Shown: piece by piece, positions 46,597 to 56,631 of the stretch | How positions within the stretch are numbered: the stretch's first letter is position 1 | Layout of the letters: each line of letters starts with the position of its first letter | DNA from: AP-15 sp963737145 | Lineage (GTDB): Bacteria > Pseudomonadota > Alphaproteobacteria > ATCC43930 > CGMCC-115725 | Assembly (NCBI GenBank): GCA_963737145.1 | Contig: CAVTRO010000007.1 | Location: 1,178,001-1,242,000 of the forward strand | DNA: 64,000 nucleotides | Reading direction: 5' to 3' | Translations under genes and position numbers: made by a program | Notes under the pieces: generated by a model | Seen by the model: only the letters and a program-made list of their open reading frames with translations | Databases searched by the model: none | Told to the model about the DNA's origin: nothing

Positions 46597-47133
46597 GTGC
46601 GGGCTGTGGCCGATACCGGGCCCTTGAACTATTTGGTGCTCATCGGTCGGATCGATCTGGTGTCACAGCTGTTCGGCAGCCTTTCCATCCCGACCGTCGT
46701 GCGCGATGAACTCGACGATCCGATGACGCCGGCTGCCGTTCGGCAGTGGATCGCTGCGCCGCCCGGTTGGCTGTCCATCATGCCCGCTCCGGCGGGAACG
46801 GACGCTGGGCTCGCATCCCTCGACGAAGGCGAACGAGCAGCTATCGCGCTCGCCGCCGCGATCAAGGCCGACCTTCTGCTGATGGACGATCGCGCCGGGG
46901 TCGCCGCGGCGCGCGCACAAGGGATCGAGGTCACGCGCGCCCTGGGCGTTCTCGATCGCGCCGCCCGGCGCGGTTTAGTGGAGCTTCCGGCCGCACTGGC
47001 GGCACTCCGAGCGACCAATCTTCATATGCGTCAGGAGCTGGTGAACGCCCTGCTGGCGCAGCACCGCAACGGAGCCGATCGCTGGAAATCGCTGGCGGAG
47101 GGGGAGGCTAATGGAAGGTATCAATATCGCTGA
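46597..47133 (+). CDS. DUF3368/PIN-like toxin of a toxin-antitoxin pair
   Basis: 178 aa from GTG 46597, four bases after the antitoxin stop. A PIN-type acidic site is visible: 'AVADTGPLNYLVLIGRIDLV' (Asp), 'PTVVRDELDD', 'DEGERAAIALAAAIKADLLL' (Glu) and 'LLMDDRAGVAAARAQGIEV' (Asp pair). DUF3368 proteins are probable RNases paired with UPF0175 antitoxins. The frame is open to the end and overlaps the cupin gene by 23 bases. With a broken antitoxin, either the toxin is inactive or expression has been lost. Confidence 0.83.
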   Translation: MRAVADTGPLNYLVLIGRIDLVSQLFGSLSIPTVVRDELDDPMTPAAVRQWIAAPPGWLSIMPAPAGTDAGLASLDEGERAAIALAAAIKADLLLMDDRAGVAAARAQGIEVTRALGVLDRAARRGLVELPAALAALRATNLHMRQELVNALLAQHRNGADRWKSLAEGEANGRYQYR

Positions 47134-47473
47134 AAAGTTTGCCCGGGCCACGCAACAGTGGCAGCCAAAGATTGTGGCCGAGCTGAATGGTCGGGAGGTC
47201 AAGTTGGTCAAGGTGCAGGGGACGTTCCCGTGGCACCACCACGATGACGTGGAAGAGCTGTTCCTGGTCTGGCGCGGTCGATTTCGCGTCGAGTTCCGGG
47301 ACAAGACCGTCGAACTGGGGCCGGGTGAGCTTGTCGCCGTGCCCCGCGGTGTCGAGCATCGCACTGCCGCCTACGAAGAGGCCGAGGTGATCTTGTTGGA
47401 ACCGGCGGGTGTCCTGAACACCGGAAGCGTCATCGACTCGACGTATACGGCTCCGATGGGCGTGCGCATTTGA
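47111..47473 (+). CDS. Cupin-domain protein
   Basis: 120 aa, single-domain cupin. The metal-binding motif 'TFPWHHHDDVEELFLVWRG' and 'LGPGELVAVPRGVEHRTAA' carry the expected His and Glu ligands. Conserved cupins of this size have varied isomerase and dioxygenase functions, so no role is assigned. It starts inside the end of the DUF3368 toxin gene and ends six bases before the recombinase ATG. Intact. Confidence 0.82.
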   Translation: MEGINIAEKFARATQQWQPKIVAELNGREVKLVKVQGTFPWHHHDDVEELFLVWRGRFRVEFRDKTVELGPGELVAVPRGVEHRTAAYEEAEVILLEPAGVLNTGSVIDSTYTAPMGVRI

Positions 47474-47478
47474 GCACA

Positions 47479-48441
47479 ATGCTTGATTCTCGCGAGCTTG
47501 TTTCGATCGCTCCGCCGGCAATTCCAGCCCTTGTCGCTGCCGCCGGCGAGCGCGCCGAGACGCGCTTTCTCGAATTCTTTGCGGCCAACATCCGCAACCC
47601 GCACACGCGGCGGGCTTATTACCGGGCGGCGGAGGAATTTCTAACCTGGTGCGCGAGCGCCGGCGTGCCTCGATCACCGCCGTTCAGCCGGTGCACGTTG
47701 CAACCTGGATCGAGATCGGCACGCGCGAGCTGGCTGCACCCTCGGTCAAACAACGGCTCGCGGCGCTGCGCCACCTATTCGATTGGTTGGTCAACGGCCA
47801 GGCAGTGCCGGTCAACCCGGCGCACGCAGTGCGCGGGCCCCGGCATGTCGTTATCTCTGGGCAAACGCCGGTACTCGATCCGGCCGAAGCGCGTGCGCTG
47901 CTCGACAGCATCCATGTCTCGACCCTCGCAGGCCTGCGCGACCGCGCGCTGATCGGGCTGATGGTCTATTCGTTTGCCCGCATCGGCGCCGCGCTCGGCA
48001 TGGCGGTCGAGGATGTCTATACGCAGAACCGCCGGTTTTTGGTGCGGCTGCGCGAAAAGGGCGGCAAGCGCCACACCATGCCGTGCCACCACAATCTCGA
48101 GGACTACCTCGTCGCCTATCTCGAGGGTGCCGGGCTGCGCGGCGATCCCAAGGGGCCGCTGTTCCGCACGATCGGCCGCGGCACCGGGAAGCTCACGCGC
48201 ACGGTGCTGCCACGGCGAACGCCTATGCCATGATCCGTCGGCGCGCAGCTGCGGCCGGGATTGACACCAAGCTCGGCAATCACAGTTTCCGGGCAACCGG
48301 GATCACCGCCTATCTCAGAATGGCGGGACACTCGAAAAAGCGGCTGCAATGGCGAACCATGCGTCGACGCGCACGACGCAGCTGTACGATCGCCGCCGCG
48401 AAGAGCTCACCCTCGATGAGGTCGAGCGGATCGGCATTTAG
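47479..48441 (+). pseudogene. Tyrosine recombinase (integrase) with three frameshifts
   Basis: The ~320-aa protein must be assembled from three frames. N-terminal core-binding domain: 'FFAANIRNPHTRRAYYRAAE'; break near 47667; then 'ITAVQPVHVATWIEIGTREL' and the catalytic Arg in 'LIGLMVYSFARIGAALGMAV', with the Lys in 'RLREKGGKRHTMPC'. A break near 48210 precedes 'NHSFRATGITAYL' (H-x-x-R); a break near 48318 precedes 'TLEKAAAMANHASTRTTQLY' with the nucleophilic Tyr, ending at TAG 48441. All five catalytic residues are recoverable. This is the likely driver of an integrated patch that includes the toxin-antitoxin and Ymh genes. No attachment site was identified. Confidence 0.87.
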
Positions 48442-48453
48442 GGGTTTTACGCG

Positions 48454-49219
48454 ATGTCGCGGCAGTTGCTGGAGATAGCCGGTTCGCCAGAGAACGTGTT
48501 GTCGATGACCCCAGACGAATTAACCTGGGCGCCTGTCGAGTATATGCAGGCCCGCGCACAAAATCCGATCCTGAGCATGGCCAGTCGTGAGAACTTGGCG
48601 GGGGGGCTAATGTCGGTGGCGACCCTTTCCTCGGACGGTCGCAAAAACCGAGAGCTGCCTGATCAACTAATAGAGCAGGCCGGGGCGCCTTCTGCGCTGC
48701 TTGAAAAATGGGAGCTTGCCGAGCCTGCTCCTGGAATGAACGGTCGCAACGGCTACATGGTGCTGACCGAAAAGGGGAAATCCGCAACAGAGCGGACAAA
48801 TTTCGAGCGCGTTCGTGTCCGCAACTTGCTGCGGGAGGAAATGCTCCATCCGCTCCTTCACGGACGAATTTTCAGCTACTTCATCGCTGACGATCTTGGC
48901 ACGGCCGATTTTCAAGGCGTTTAAAACAGTTGAAATCTAAGCGCGCTCTGCGGGCGGATTTGTCGCAAAAGAGATGGGAAAGGCGCTGATGTTCAAGGCT
49001 TTTGCATTGGGCGGCCCTTTGTCGATGCCGAGCGATGACAAAGCCGATTGTGAGGCTGTATCAGACCTGTTCGCCGGAGCGCTCGGCCGTTTCAGGAATC
49101 CCGGCGCCCATACGAACCGGACATTCGCAGACGTTCTCGAAGTCATGGAAGAGCTGATGCTGGCCAGCCGATTACTTCGAATTGTCGACGAGCGGCGCTT
49201 GCTGCGAACTACGCCATAA
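48454..49219 (+). pseudogene. TIGR02391 (Ymh) family protein, split by a frameshift and a stop
   Basis: The frame from ATG 48454 ends shortly after 'LHGRIFSYFIADDLGTADFQ', the first half of the Ymh domain. A frameshift near 48918 and an in-frame TAA at about 48932-48934 ('AFKTVEI stop ARSAGGF') interrupt it. The second half is intact in another frame: 'EMGKALMFKAFALGGPLSMP', 'VSDLFAGALGRFRNPGAHTN' and 'LASRLLRIVDERR'. The family has unknown function and often occurs near restriction-modification and other defence genes. Two independent lesions argue for real decay. Confidence 0.75.
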
Positions 49220-49298
49220 ACCCGATTATCACGTAGAGAGGCGCCCTACGGACACGGCTCGGCGTGGGGCTGGCTAGCTGAGCTAGCTAAGTCCGGTT

Positions 49299-50450
49299 TT
49301 AAGCCGCCGCCTGCTGGCGCAGGAAATCGAGCAGCAGCGGGATGACCTGCTCCGCCTGCTCCTGCTGCACCCAGTGCCCGGCGCCGTCGAGCAGCTGATA
49401 GCTGATCATGCGGGTGCAGACCTCCTGCGTGCGTTCGAACGCGCCCGGCGTCTGGTAGATGCCCCAGTCGCTCATGCCGCCGATGAAGATCGATGGCACG
49501 TCGATCGTGCGCCCGGCAAATAGCTGCAATTCGCCCTCAAACGTGCCGGAGGTGCGCGAGCGGTACCAGTTCAGCCCGCCCTGAAACCCCGTGCGCTGCC
49601 ACTCACCGGCATAGACCGCCAGCTCCGCCTCGGTCAGCCATTGGTTGGCGGCGATCTCCGCCGCCGACGGCATCTCCTTGCCGACCGCGGCCGGCATGTC
49701 GTCGAACAGGTCCATGATATAATAGGTCGGCATCTTCGCCAGTTCTTCGGCGGTCCAGCCGGCGAGCCGATGCGGCTTGTTGCCTTTCCAGTCGGCGCTC
49801 TTGTGGTGGTAGTAGGCGCGCAGGAAATTGTGCACGCCCTGCCGGCAATGCATGATCTGGGCATTGGCCGTCCGCGTCGCGTAGTACCACTGGTAATGCT
49901 TGCGCGGCCTGGGGAGCGCCGCCAGCGCCTCGTGGATCGTCGGCGTCGCGGGCGGCGCTGGCTCCTTCCCGTCGGTTGCGAACGGCAGGTCGGGCGGTCC
50001 GCCAAACGGCGTCATCAGCGCCAGCGAGCGGAACACGTCGGGCCGAACCAGCGCACACCACGCGGCGATCCCGGCGCCGAAATCGTTGCCGACGACGGCG
50101 TGAATCGAACCGTGCCCCAACGCCGCGACGAGGCCGAGCGCGTCGCGTACGGCGTTGAGCGTGCGCCACGGCCGCAGATCGGTGTCGAAATCGAGGCTCC
50201 AGCCGGTTGTGCGGCCATAGCCGCGCTGGTCGGGTGCGACCGCGTGAAACCCGGCCTCGGCCAGCGCCGGCATAACCTTGCGCCAGGAATAGGCGATCTC
50301 GGGAAAGCCGTGCAGCAACAGCACCAATGGCCGGCTCGCCGGGGCATAGCCCGCCTCGAGAATATGGATGTCAAGGCCATTGACGCCGCGGACAAAACGG
50401 GAGCGGATGCCGGGCGGCAGCGTTGCGGTTTCGAGCGGCGTCGCGAGCAT
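49299..50450 (-). CDS. Epoxide-hydrolase-like alpha/beta-hydrolase
   Basis: 383 aa from ATG 50450 with GGGAGGAACCG ahead. Motifs: oxyanion 'VLLLHGFPEIAYSWRKVM', 'FHAVAPDQRGYGRTTG', nucleophile Asp in 'HAVVGNDFGAGIAAWCALV' and catalytic His in 'YQLLDGAGHWVQQEQAEQVI'. The Asp nucleophile in GNDFG and a long cap domain fit epoxide hydrolases. It is longer than the ~300-aa norm because of an extended cap. Intact, between a broken Ymh gene and a resolvase remnant. Confidence 0.86.
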   Translation of the reverse strand: MLATPLETATLPPGIRSRFVRGVNGLDIHILEAGYAPASRPLVLLLHGFPEIAYSWRKVMPALAEAGFHAVAPDQRGYGRTTGWSLDFDTDLRPWRTLNAVRDALGLVAALGHGSIHAVVGNDFGAGIAAWCALVRPDVFRSLALMTPFGGPPDLPFATDGKEPAPPATPTIHEALAALPRPRKHYQWYYATRTANAQIMHCRQGVHNFLRAYYHHKSADWKGNKPHRLAGWTAEELAKMPTYYIMDLFDDMPAAVGKEMPSAAEIAANQWLTEAELAVYAGEWQRTGFQGGLNWYRSRTSGTFEGELQLFAGRTIDVPSIFIGGMSDWGIYQTPGAFERTQEVCTRMISYQLLDGAGHWVQQEQAEQVIPLLLDFLRQQAAA

Positions 50451-50511
50451 CGGTTCCTCCCGGTATTATCTAAGAACGCTAAATTTGTGGCGAAACCTAC
50501 TTCTTTGCTTT

Positions 50512-50680
50512 TCATTTGAGCCGTGAAATCGTGCTTTTCCCCACGCGGTAGCTGCGGCCGAGCTCGGCGAGGGTGGCACCCTCGGCCCGGCGTCGGCGGG
50601 CCTCGGCCTGCGCGGCCGTCAATTTCCGGGGACGGCCCATATGCTGGCCGCGCTTCTGCGTCCGGCTGCGGGAAGCTTAA
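50512..50680 (-). pseudogene. Resolvase (serine recombinase) C-terminal HTH remnant
   Basis: On the reverse strand, codons upstream of a TGA at 50512-50514 read 'MGRPRKLTAAQAEARRRRAE' then 'LAELGRSYRVGKSTISRLK'. This is the HTH_7 DNA-binding tail of Tn3-type resolvases/invertases. The catalytic domain is absent; an in-frame TAA lies just upstream near 50683. A trace of a lost transposon or invertible element, directly upstream of the epoxide-hydrolase gene. The following ~270 bases have no gene. Confidence 0.7.
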
Positions 50681-50951
50681 CTCATTGATGGGGTTGATGC
50701 AAACAAAATTCCCGAAAGTCTTGTTTCTGCAAAAAGGAGAGCCGTACGGCTCGCGGGTGAGGGTCCGCTTATTGAGTTTGACCTGCCGTGTCGACGTCGG
50801 GCCGGAACCGCCGCCCATGACCCAGAGCCGACGCCCAATGGATGCGGTGCTGGCGTGCGAAACCCCTCATGCGAGCGGGACAAGCTCCGGGGGCAGACCC
50901 ATGGAAACAGCCGCTGATTCAGCGGCTGCGGGCTGGGAGTCGAGACGATGC

Positions 50952-53900
50952 TCATTCTGCGACGCCGTGGGTTGCCGGTGTTTCATCGACGCCACGGCGC
51001 GAGCCGCGCAGGCGACGGAATCTTGTGGCTAGGCTGTCGAGATAGAGGTAAGCGACGGGTGTAGTTTACAATGTCAACAATTGCGAGAGGATCAGACCGC
51101 CGACTATGGTGTAGCCCAGCGGTTGGCGGATCTCCGATCCGGTTCCAGTCCCGAGCATCAGCGGCACGCCCCCCAACAACGCCGCCATTGTGGTCATCAG
51201 GATCGGGCGGAAGCGCAGCACACAGGCGCGGTGGATCGACTCCTCCGGGGTCAGCGTCCCGTTGCGCTGGGCTGCGAGCGCGAAATCGACCAGCATGATC
51301 CCATTCTTCTTGACGATGGCGATCAGCAGAGGAATGCCGATCAGCGCGATGATGCTGAAATCGTAACGAAAAACCATCAGCGTCAGCAGCGCACCGATGC
51401 CGGCTGAAGGCAAGGTCGACAAGATCGTGAGGGGATGGATCAGGCTTTCATAAAGCACGCCGAGGATGATGTAGATGACCACGAGCGCGGCGGCGATCAG
51501 GATCGGCTCGCTCGACAGTGAGGCGAGGAAGGCGTTGGCGTTGCCCTGGAAGGTCGTCGCCAGCGAGGCCGGCTTGCCGAGCTGGTTTTCCATCTGGTGA
51601 ATGGCATTGACCGCATCGCCGATCGAAACGCCCGGCTTCAAATTGAACGAAAGCGTCACCGACGGAAACTTGTCCTGATGGTTGACGATAAGCGGCGCAA
51701 CCATGGTGGCCGTGTTCACGAGCGAACGCAGCGGCACCTGCTGGCCGCTTGGCGACGTGACATACAGGTCGTTCAGCGCCAGCGGGCTGTATTGAAAGCG
51801 CGCCTGCACCTCCAGGACGACACGATATTGGTTCGCCTGCATGAGCATCGTCGAGACGATCCGCTGGCCGAACGCGTCGTCGAGCGTGTTGTCAATTGTC
51901 GCCGGCAGAATGCCGTAGCTCGATGCGGCGTCGCGATTGACGCTCATGTCGAGCATCGGCCCGGCGTTCGCCTGGTCGCTGGCGACGTCAGTGACCTCCG
52001 GCAGGGCCTTGAGCTTGTCAAGGAACATCGGCGCCCAACGTGCCAGCTCGTCGGGATCGGCGTCGACGAGCGTGTACTGGTACTGCGTGCGCGAGAGCCG
52101 CGCGCCGATCGTGATGTCCTGCGCCGCCTGCATATAGACGGTGACGCCCTGCAATTTCGCGAGCTCCGGCCGCAGCCGGTTGATCACTTGGTCGGCGCTG
52201 GCGTCGCGCTCGCTGCGCGGCTTCAGCGCGATGAACATGCGGCCGTCATTGAGCGTCATCGTTCCGGTCGCGCCGATCTGCGAACCGACCGATTGGACCG
52301 CCGGATCCTTTAAGATCGCGGCGACGACCGCCTGCATCTGCTTGCCATTGCCTGATAAGAAATGTCCTGCGCCGCTTCGGCGATGCCAAGGATCATCCCG
52401 GTGTCTTGCTGCGGAAAAAAGCCCTTGGGGATCACGGTAAAGAGGTAACCGGTGCAGGCAATCGTCCCGAGCATCACCAGCAAGGTGACGAAGCGGTGAC
52501 GCAAAACATGCTTCAAGCCGCCTTCGTAGAGAAGCAGAAGACCGTCAAAAGCAGATTCGAGCAGTCGATAGAGCCGCCCGTGGCGCGCGTCGTCTTCGGG
52601 CTTCAGCAGCCGCGAGCACATCATCGGCGTCAAGGTCAGCGCGATGATGAGCGACAGCACCAGGGACGCGCTGACGGTAATCGCGAACTCACGATACAAT
52701 AGCCCGACATAGCCGCTCATCAGAAACAGCGGAATGAAGACGGCGATCAGCGACACGGTGATCGAGACGATTGTGAAGCCGATCTCGCCGGCGCCTTTCA
52801 AGGCTGCCTCCATCGGGCTCAGTCCCTCTTCCAGGTGACGGTGCACGTTTTCGATGACGACAACCGCGTCGTCGACGACGAACCCGACCGCGATCGTCAG
52901 CGCCATCAGCGACAGATTGTCGAGGCTGTAGCCCAGCGCATAAAGCACGGCGAAGGTGCCGATCAGCGACAGCGGCACGGTTACCGCCGGTATCAGCGTC
53001 GCCCGGACGTTCCGCAGGAACAGGAAGATCACCATCACCACCAGCCCGACGCTGAGCAACAGCGTGAACTGGACGTCGGTGATCGAGGCACGGATGGTCT
53101 GGGTGCGGTCCGACAGGATCGACACTTGATCGTCGGCGGGATCGAGGCTTCGAGCTGCGGCACATCGCCTTGATCCGGTCCACGCTCTCGATCACGTTGG
53201 CGCCGGGCTGCCGCTGGATTGACAGAATGATCGCCCGCTGCTCGTTGCTCCAGCCGGCGAGCAGGTCATTCTCCGGTGCGGAGACGGCCTGTCCTATGTC
53301 GCGCACCCGCACCGGCGACCCGTTCTGATAGGCGATGATCAGATTGTTGTACTGCTCCGCCTTGAGCAGCTGGTCGTTGGTATTGAGCGTGTAGGTTTCT
53401 TGTGGGCTGTTCAGCGTGCCCTTCGGAAGATCGACATTGGCCTGACCCAGCACCGTTCGGACGGTCTCCAGGCTGATGCCGCGGGCGGCGAGCCCCTGCG
53501 GGTTCACCTGCACGTGGATCGCCGGTTTCTGCTGGCCGCCGATGCCGACGAGACCGACGCCGGAGATCTGGGAGATCTTCTGCATCAGAATATTCTCGGC
53601 ATAGGGATCAACGGTGGTCAGCGGCGCCGAATCGGAAGTGACCGCGAGCACCAGGATCGGCGTGTCGGCCGGGTTCACCTTCCGGATCGTCGGCGAATAG
53701 GTCATGTTTTGCGGCAATTGCCCGCCGGCGGCGTTAATCGCGGCGAGGACGTCGGCCGCGGCGCCGTCTATGTTCCGGCTCAGATCGAACTGGATCGTCA
53801 CCGAGGTATAGCCGAGCGTGCTCGACGAGGTCATCTGGACGATGCCTGGGATTTGCCCGAACTGCTCCTCGAGCGGAGTCGCAACCGATGCCGACATGGT

Positions 53901-54072
53901 CTGCGGATCGGCGCCCGAGAGCTGGCCCGTCACAGCGATAGTCGGGTAGTTGACATTCGGCAGCGACGATATCGGCAACAGCGCGTATGCCGCCAACCCG
54001 CACAGCAACAGACCCACCATCAGCAGGGATGGTAGCGATTGGCCGGGCGATAAAGGGGGCCGAAATGTTCAT
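50952..54072 (-). pseudogene. RND multidrug efflux permease (MdtB/MdtC type) with four frameshifts and a nonsense codon
   Basis: The repaired protein (~1040 aa, family norm) starts at ATG 54072 'MNISAPFIARPIAT'. Frame changes occur near 54035, 53163, 53131 and 52345. Between them are clear RND signatures: 'LLPISSLPNVNYPTIAVTGQ', 'VPLSLIGTFAVLYALGYSLD', 'AVGFVVDDAVVVIENVHRHL' and 'LIGIPLLIAIVKKNGIMLVD'. At 51066-51068 an in-frame TAA replaces the expected Tyr codon in 'SQLLTL stop TTPVAYLYLD'; the reading continues sensibly to a TGA at 50952. The surplus of lesions shows a dead gene. It is preceded by its adaptor gene. Confidence 0.9.
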
Positions 54073-55241
54073 GGGATCCGCGGTCTGCTGGGTCTGCTGC
54101 TCCTGGCCTAGCGCGGCCTTCGCCGCATGGCCCTGAAACAGCGTCACATGGCTGTCCGGCTGGATCCGCGATTGACCGGCGATGACGACCTGTTCACCTG
54201 CTGTCAGACCGAAACCAATGACGGCTCTGATATTGCCCAGCTGTGCGACACTGACGCCCCGGCTTTCGACCGTGCCATCCGGTTTCACGACATATACATA
54301 AGGCCCTTGCGGACCCTGCTGCACCGCCGGCGCGGCAATTGTCAGAGCGTTGGAGCGGGTTTCGATCAACAGCCGGACATTCACCAGAGGCGATGGGCGG
54401 GATTGGGAAAATTGGCCTTGAGCCGGACCGAGCCGCTAGTTTGCAATATCTGGTTATCCAGCACTCCGAGCGTGCCCTTGTCGAGTTCGACTTTGTTGTC
54501 CTCGCTGTAAGTGAGGACGGTGAGCGGCCCTTTCGCCATCGCCTACTAAATCTGGAGCAGATCGGTCTCGGGCAGGGTGAAGACCACCGAGATCGGCTGG
54601 AGTTGGGTTACGAAGACAACCCCATTCGGATCTGTCGGATGAACGATGTTGCCGATATCGATCTGACGAATGCCCGTTACCCCGTCGATCGGTGAGATCA
54701 GCCGTGTATAGCCGAGGTTCACCCGAGCGGTTTCCACCTGGGCTGCATCCGACTGCACCATTGCAGTGTACTGCGCCATCTGGTCCTTCTGCGTTTCGAC
54801 TATTTGCGCCGGGACAAAGCCTTTTCCCAGCAATGGCCGGTTCCTTTGGTATAACTGCTGGGCATTGTCGAGTTGGGCCTTGTCACGCGCCTGGTTGGCG
54901 AGGGCCTGGTCGAGTTGCGCCTGATATGGGCGCGGATCGATCACCGCCAGCAGATCCCCCTTGTGCACCGTCTGGCCTTCGGTGAAGGCGATTTGGATGA
55001 TCGGCCCGGTAATCTGGCTGTGGATCGTGACGGTGTTGTAGGCTTGCACCGTACCGATGCCGCGCAGATAGATCGGCACGTCGCCGGACTTGACCGGCTC
55101 GGCGACCACCGGCACCGCTGGTGAAGTCGCCGGAACCGGCGTCGAGCGCTGATCAGGACGGATAGCTGAATAGGCAAGGACCGCCCCTACGAGCAGTGCT
55201 GCGCCTGCGGTGCACACAATGACTGCGATCCTGGGCTGCAT
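54069..55241 (-). pseudogene. RND efflux periplasmic adaptor (MdtA type) with adjacent double stop and 13-bp deletion
   Basis: From ATG 55241 the frame gives the TM anchor ('IAVIVCTAGAALLVGAVLAY'), barrel-sandwich and hairpin segments ('QITGPIIQIAFTEGQTVHKG') and ends at 'LPETDLLQI' followed by TAG TAG (54543-54548). The same frame then continues 'AMAKGPLTVLTYSEDNKVEL', so two Gln codons (CAG CAG) became stops. After 'NFPNPAHRLW' the family's next residues, PGQF, are missing and the frame changes: a deletion of 13 bases near 54390. The rest ('NVRLLIETRSNALTIAAPAV') runs on. A surplus C near 54075 would restore the usual 'ADP stop' overlapping the permease ATG. Confidence 0.88.
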
Positions 55242-55348
55242 CGAAGCCCCCGATTGTGTCAACGAGCGAGCCGAACGTCTTCGGTCGGCCGATCGGCTAT
55301 TGCATTACGAGCTCGGCCGCACCTTTGGCCGAAGAGAACGGTTGGGCC

Positions 55349-55365
55349 TGTCGCGAAGCTGTCGC
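55349..55365. promoter_or_regulatory. TGTCGC-N5-TGTCGC direct repeat upstream of the efflux operon
   Basis: TGTCGC at 55349 and at 55360 lie eleven bases apart, followed by AAGTAAAAAAAGAAAATTTCG. The identical arrangement, with the same A-rich tail, lies at 61806 upstream of the response-regulator gene. It is 108 bases upstream of the adaptor ATG. Eleven-base direct repeats are the normal footprint of OmpR-family regulators. Confidence 0.5.
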
Positions 55366-55446
55366 AAGTAAAAAAAGAAAATTTCGTGGGCGGGACAGGA
55401 GGGTATGCGAAACTAGCAGCCAAGCCCCGTGTTTTCGTCGGCGACT

Positions 55447-55722
55447 CTACTTCTTTCGTAGGCGCTTCGCATTGGCGACGGCGCGGCGGTGCCATGGCGC
55501 CAAGATCGAAGCCGCTGTGGCCGTGCCGCCGCTCGAGATAAGTGCCAACCCGGTTGCGGCAACCGCCTCGGCCTTTTCGCTGAGCATCCGGCCGTACTCA
55601 GCGGGCGAACATTTGTTCTCTGCAATCAACAGCGCGCGAAGCGCAACTGTCTCCCATGATGCGCACATCAGATCGGTCATCATTGTCGGAAGGGATGTTC
55701 TTCGCCGCCTACGAGATTTCAT
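55447..55722 (-). CDS. Small hypothetical protein, 91 aa
   Basis: 91 aa from ATG 55722 ('MKSRRRRRTSLPTMMTDLMC' then 'CSPAEYGRMLSEKAEAVAAT'). A basic N-terminus and C-terminus flank a helical centre with 'ALISSGGTATAASILAP'. It resembles small alphaproteobacterial proteins with a 'MxSEK.EA' motif that I know only as hypothetical. It lies on the same strand as the efflux genes. It could also be a non-functional frame. Confidence 0.4.
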   Translation of the reverse strand: MKSRRRRRTSLPTMMTDLMCASWETVALRALLIAENKCSPAEYGRMLSEKAEAVAATGLALISSGGTATAASILAPWHRRAVANAKRLRKK

Positions 55723-55817
55723 GATGAACCGTTTCCACGGAGGACGCCGAGCTCTGCGTCAGCCGTTCTCATTTAGCCCGAAATGATTTGGCGGCAAGCG
55801 CGCGGCGTCGGGTAAGG

Positions 55818-56598
55818 CTATCCCAATCGGGCCAGCAGGATCAGCGTCAGGGTGACGGTTATTGCACCGCCGATGCGCGTGGCGATCTGACCCAGTTCAA
55901 CGATCCTGCAAGCAGTATCGCGGTGAGGCTGCCGAGCATGATCGGCGGCAGCACCTGCGCAAACAGCACCCCCTGCTCCTGATGCAGGATCTCGGAATAG
56001 CCGATCGACAGCGGGATCGCTCCCTCACCGACGCCGCCCGCTATGATCGGGATCACGATAAAAAGAAAGTGTGGTAGGCACCGAGCCCAAGCGCGACGCC
56101 GACCAATGTCCCGACCGCCCCGGCGACGATCGACCCTACTGAGAGCGGAACGAAGGTCTTCAGAAAGCCCTTGATCAGCACCTGCCGGTCCATGCCGAAA
56201 ATACTGCCGACAATGACCGTAGCGATGAACAGATAGAGAAAGTTCAAAGCCTTCGTAAACTCTGCAACCGGCTTCAATATCCCATCCGGAAGGAGGTGCG
56301 CGAAGGCCAGGTAGGAGGGCAAGAAGGTGGCGAAAATCGCCGCTGCACCGATGTTACGGATCACCGGCAGGGGCTTGCCAATCTCGGCGCAACCAAACCC
56401 GCCGAGCGCGAGAACAGCGACCATTGTCGGCACATCGCTGGCGAGCTTTCCGTCCTTGGCAATAAAGAACGTGACGAGGGCGGCGAGCAAAACATAGATC
56501 GCCGCGGGCACCACGCCGATGCGGAAGTCGACGAGCTTCCACCAACCTTGCGGCCAAAACCTGGTCGAGACGCGTTCAAAGACCGTCGTGTCTGTCAC
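55818..56598 (-). pseudogene. 2-hydroxycarboxylate (citrate/malate) transporter, truncated and frameshifted
   Basis: From ATG 56598 six helices typical of the 2HCT family are read ('FRIGVVPAAIYVLLAALVTF', 'MVAVLALGGFGCAEIGKPLP', 'NFLYLFIATVIVGSIFGMDR'). Near 56058 a missing T in a T-run shifts the frame, and the first hallmark loop 'IIAGGVGEGAIPLSIGYSEI' follows in another frame. A second shift near 55890 leads to a TAG at 55818. The second half with the other GGxG loop is absent; family members are ~440 aa. Its neighbour, an ATP-citrate-lyase-like enzyme, makes citrate the likely substrate. Confidence 0.78.
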
Positions 56599-56631
56599 TT
56601 CGCGTATCCTTTTCCATGAAAGAAACTAGAT

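Noticed and set aside
54543..54548. TAG codons recoded as glutamine
   Set aside because: TAG is the expected stop of other genes in the window (for example the integrase at 48441 and the PAS kinase at 23234), and the same operon has TAA and frameshift lesions, so recoding is not needed.
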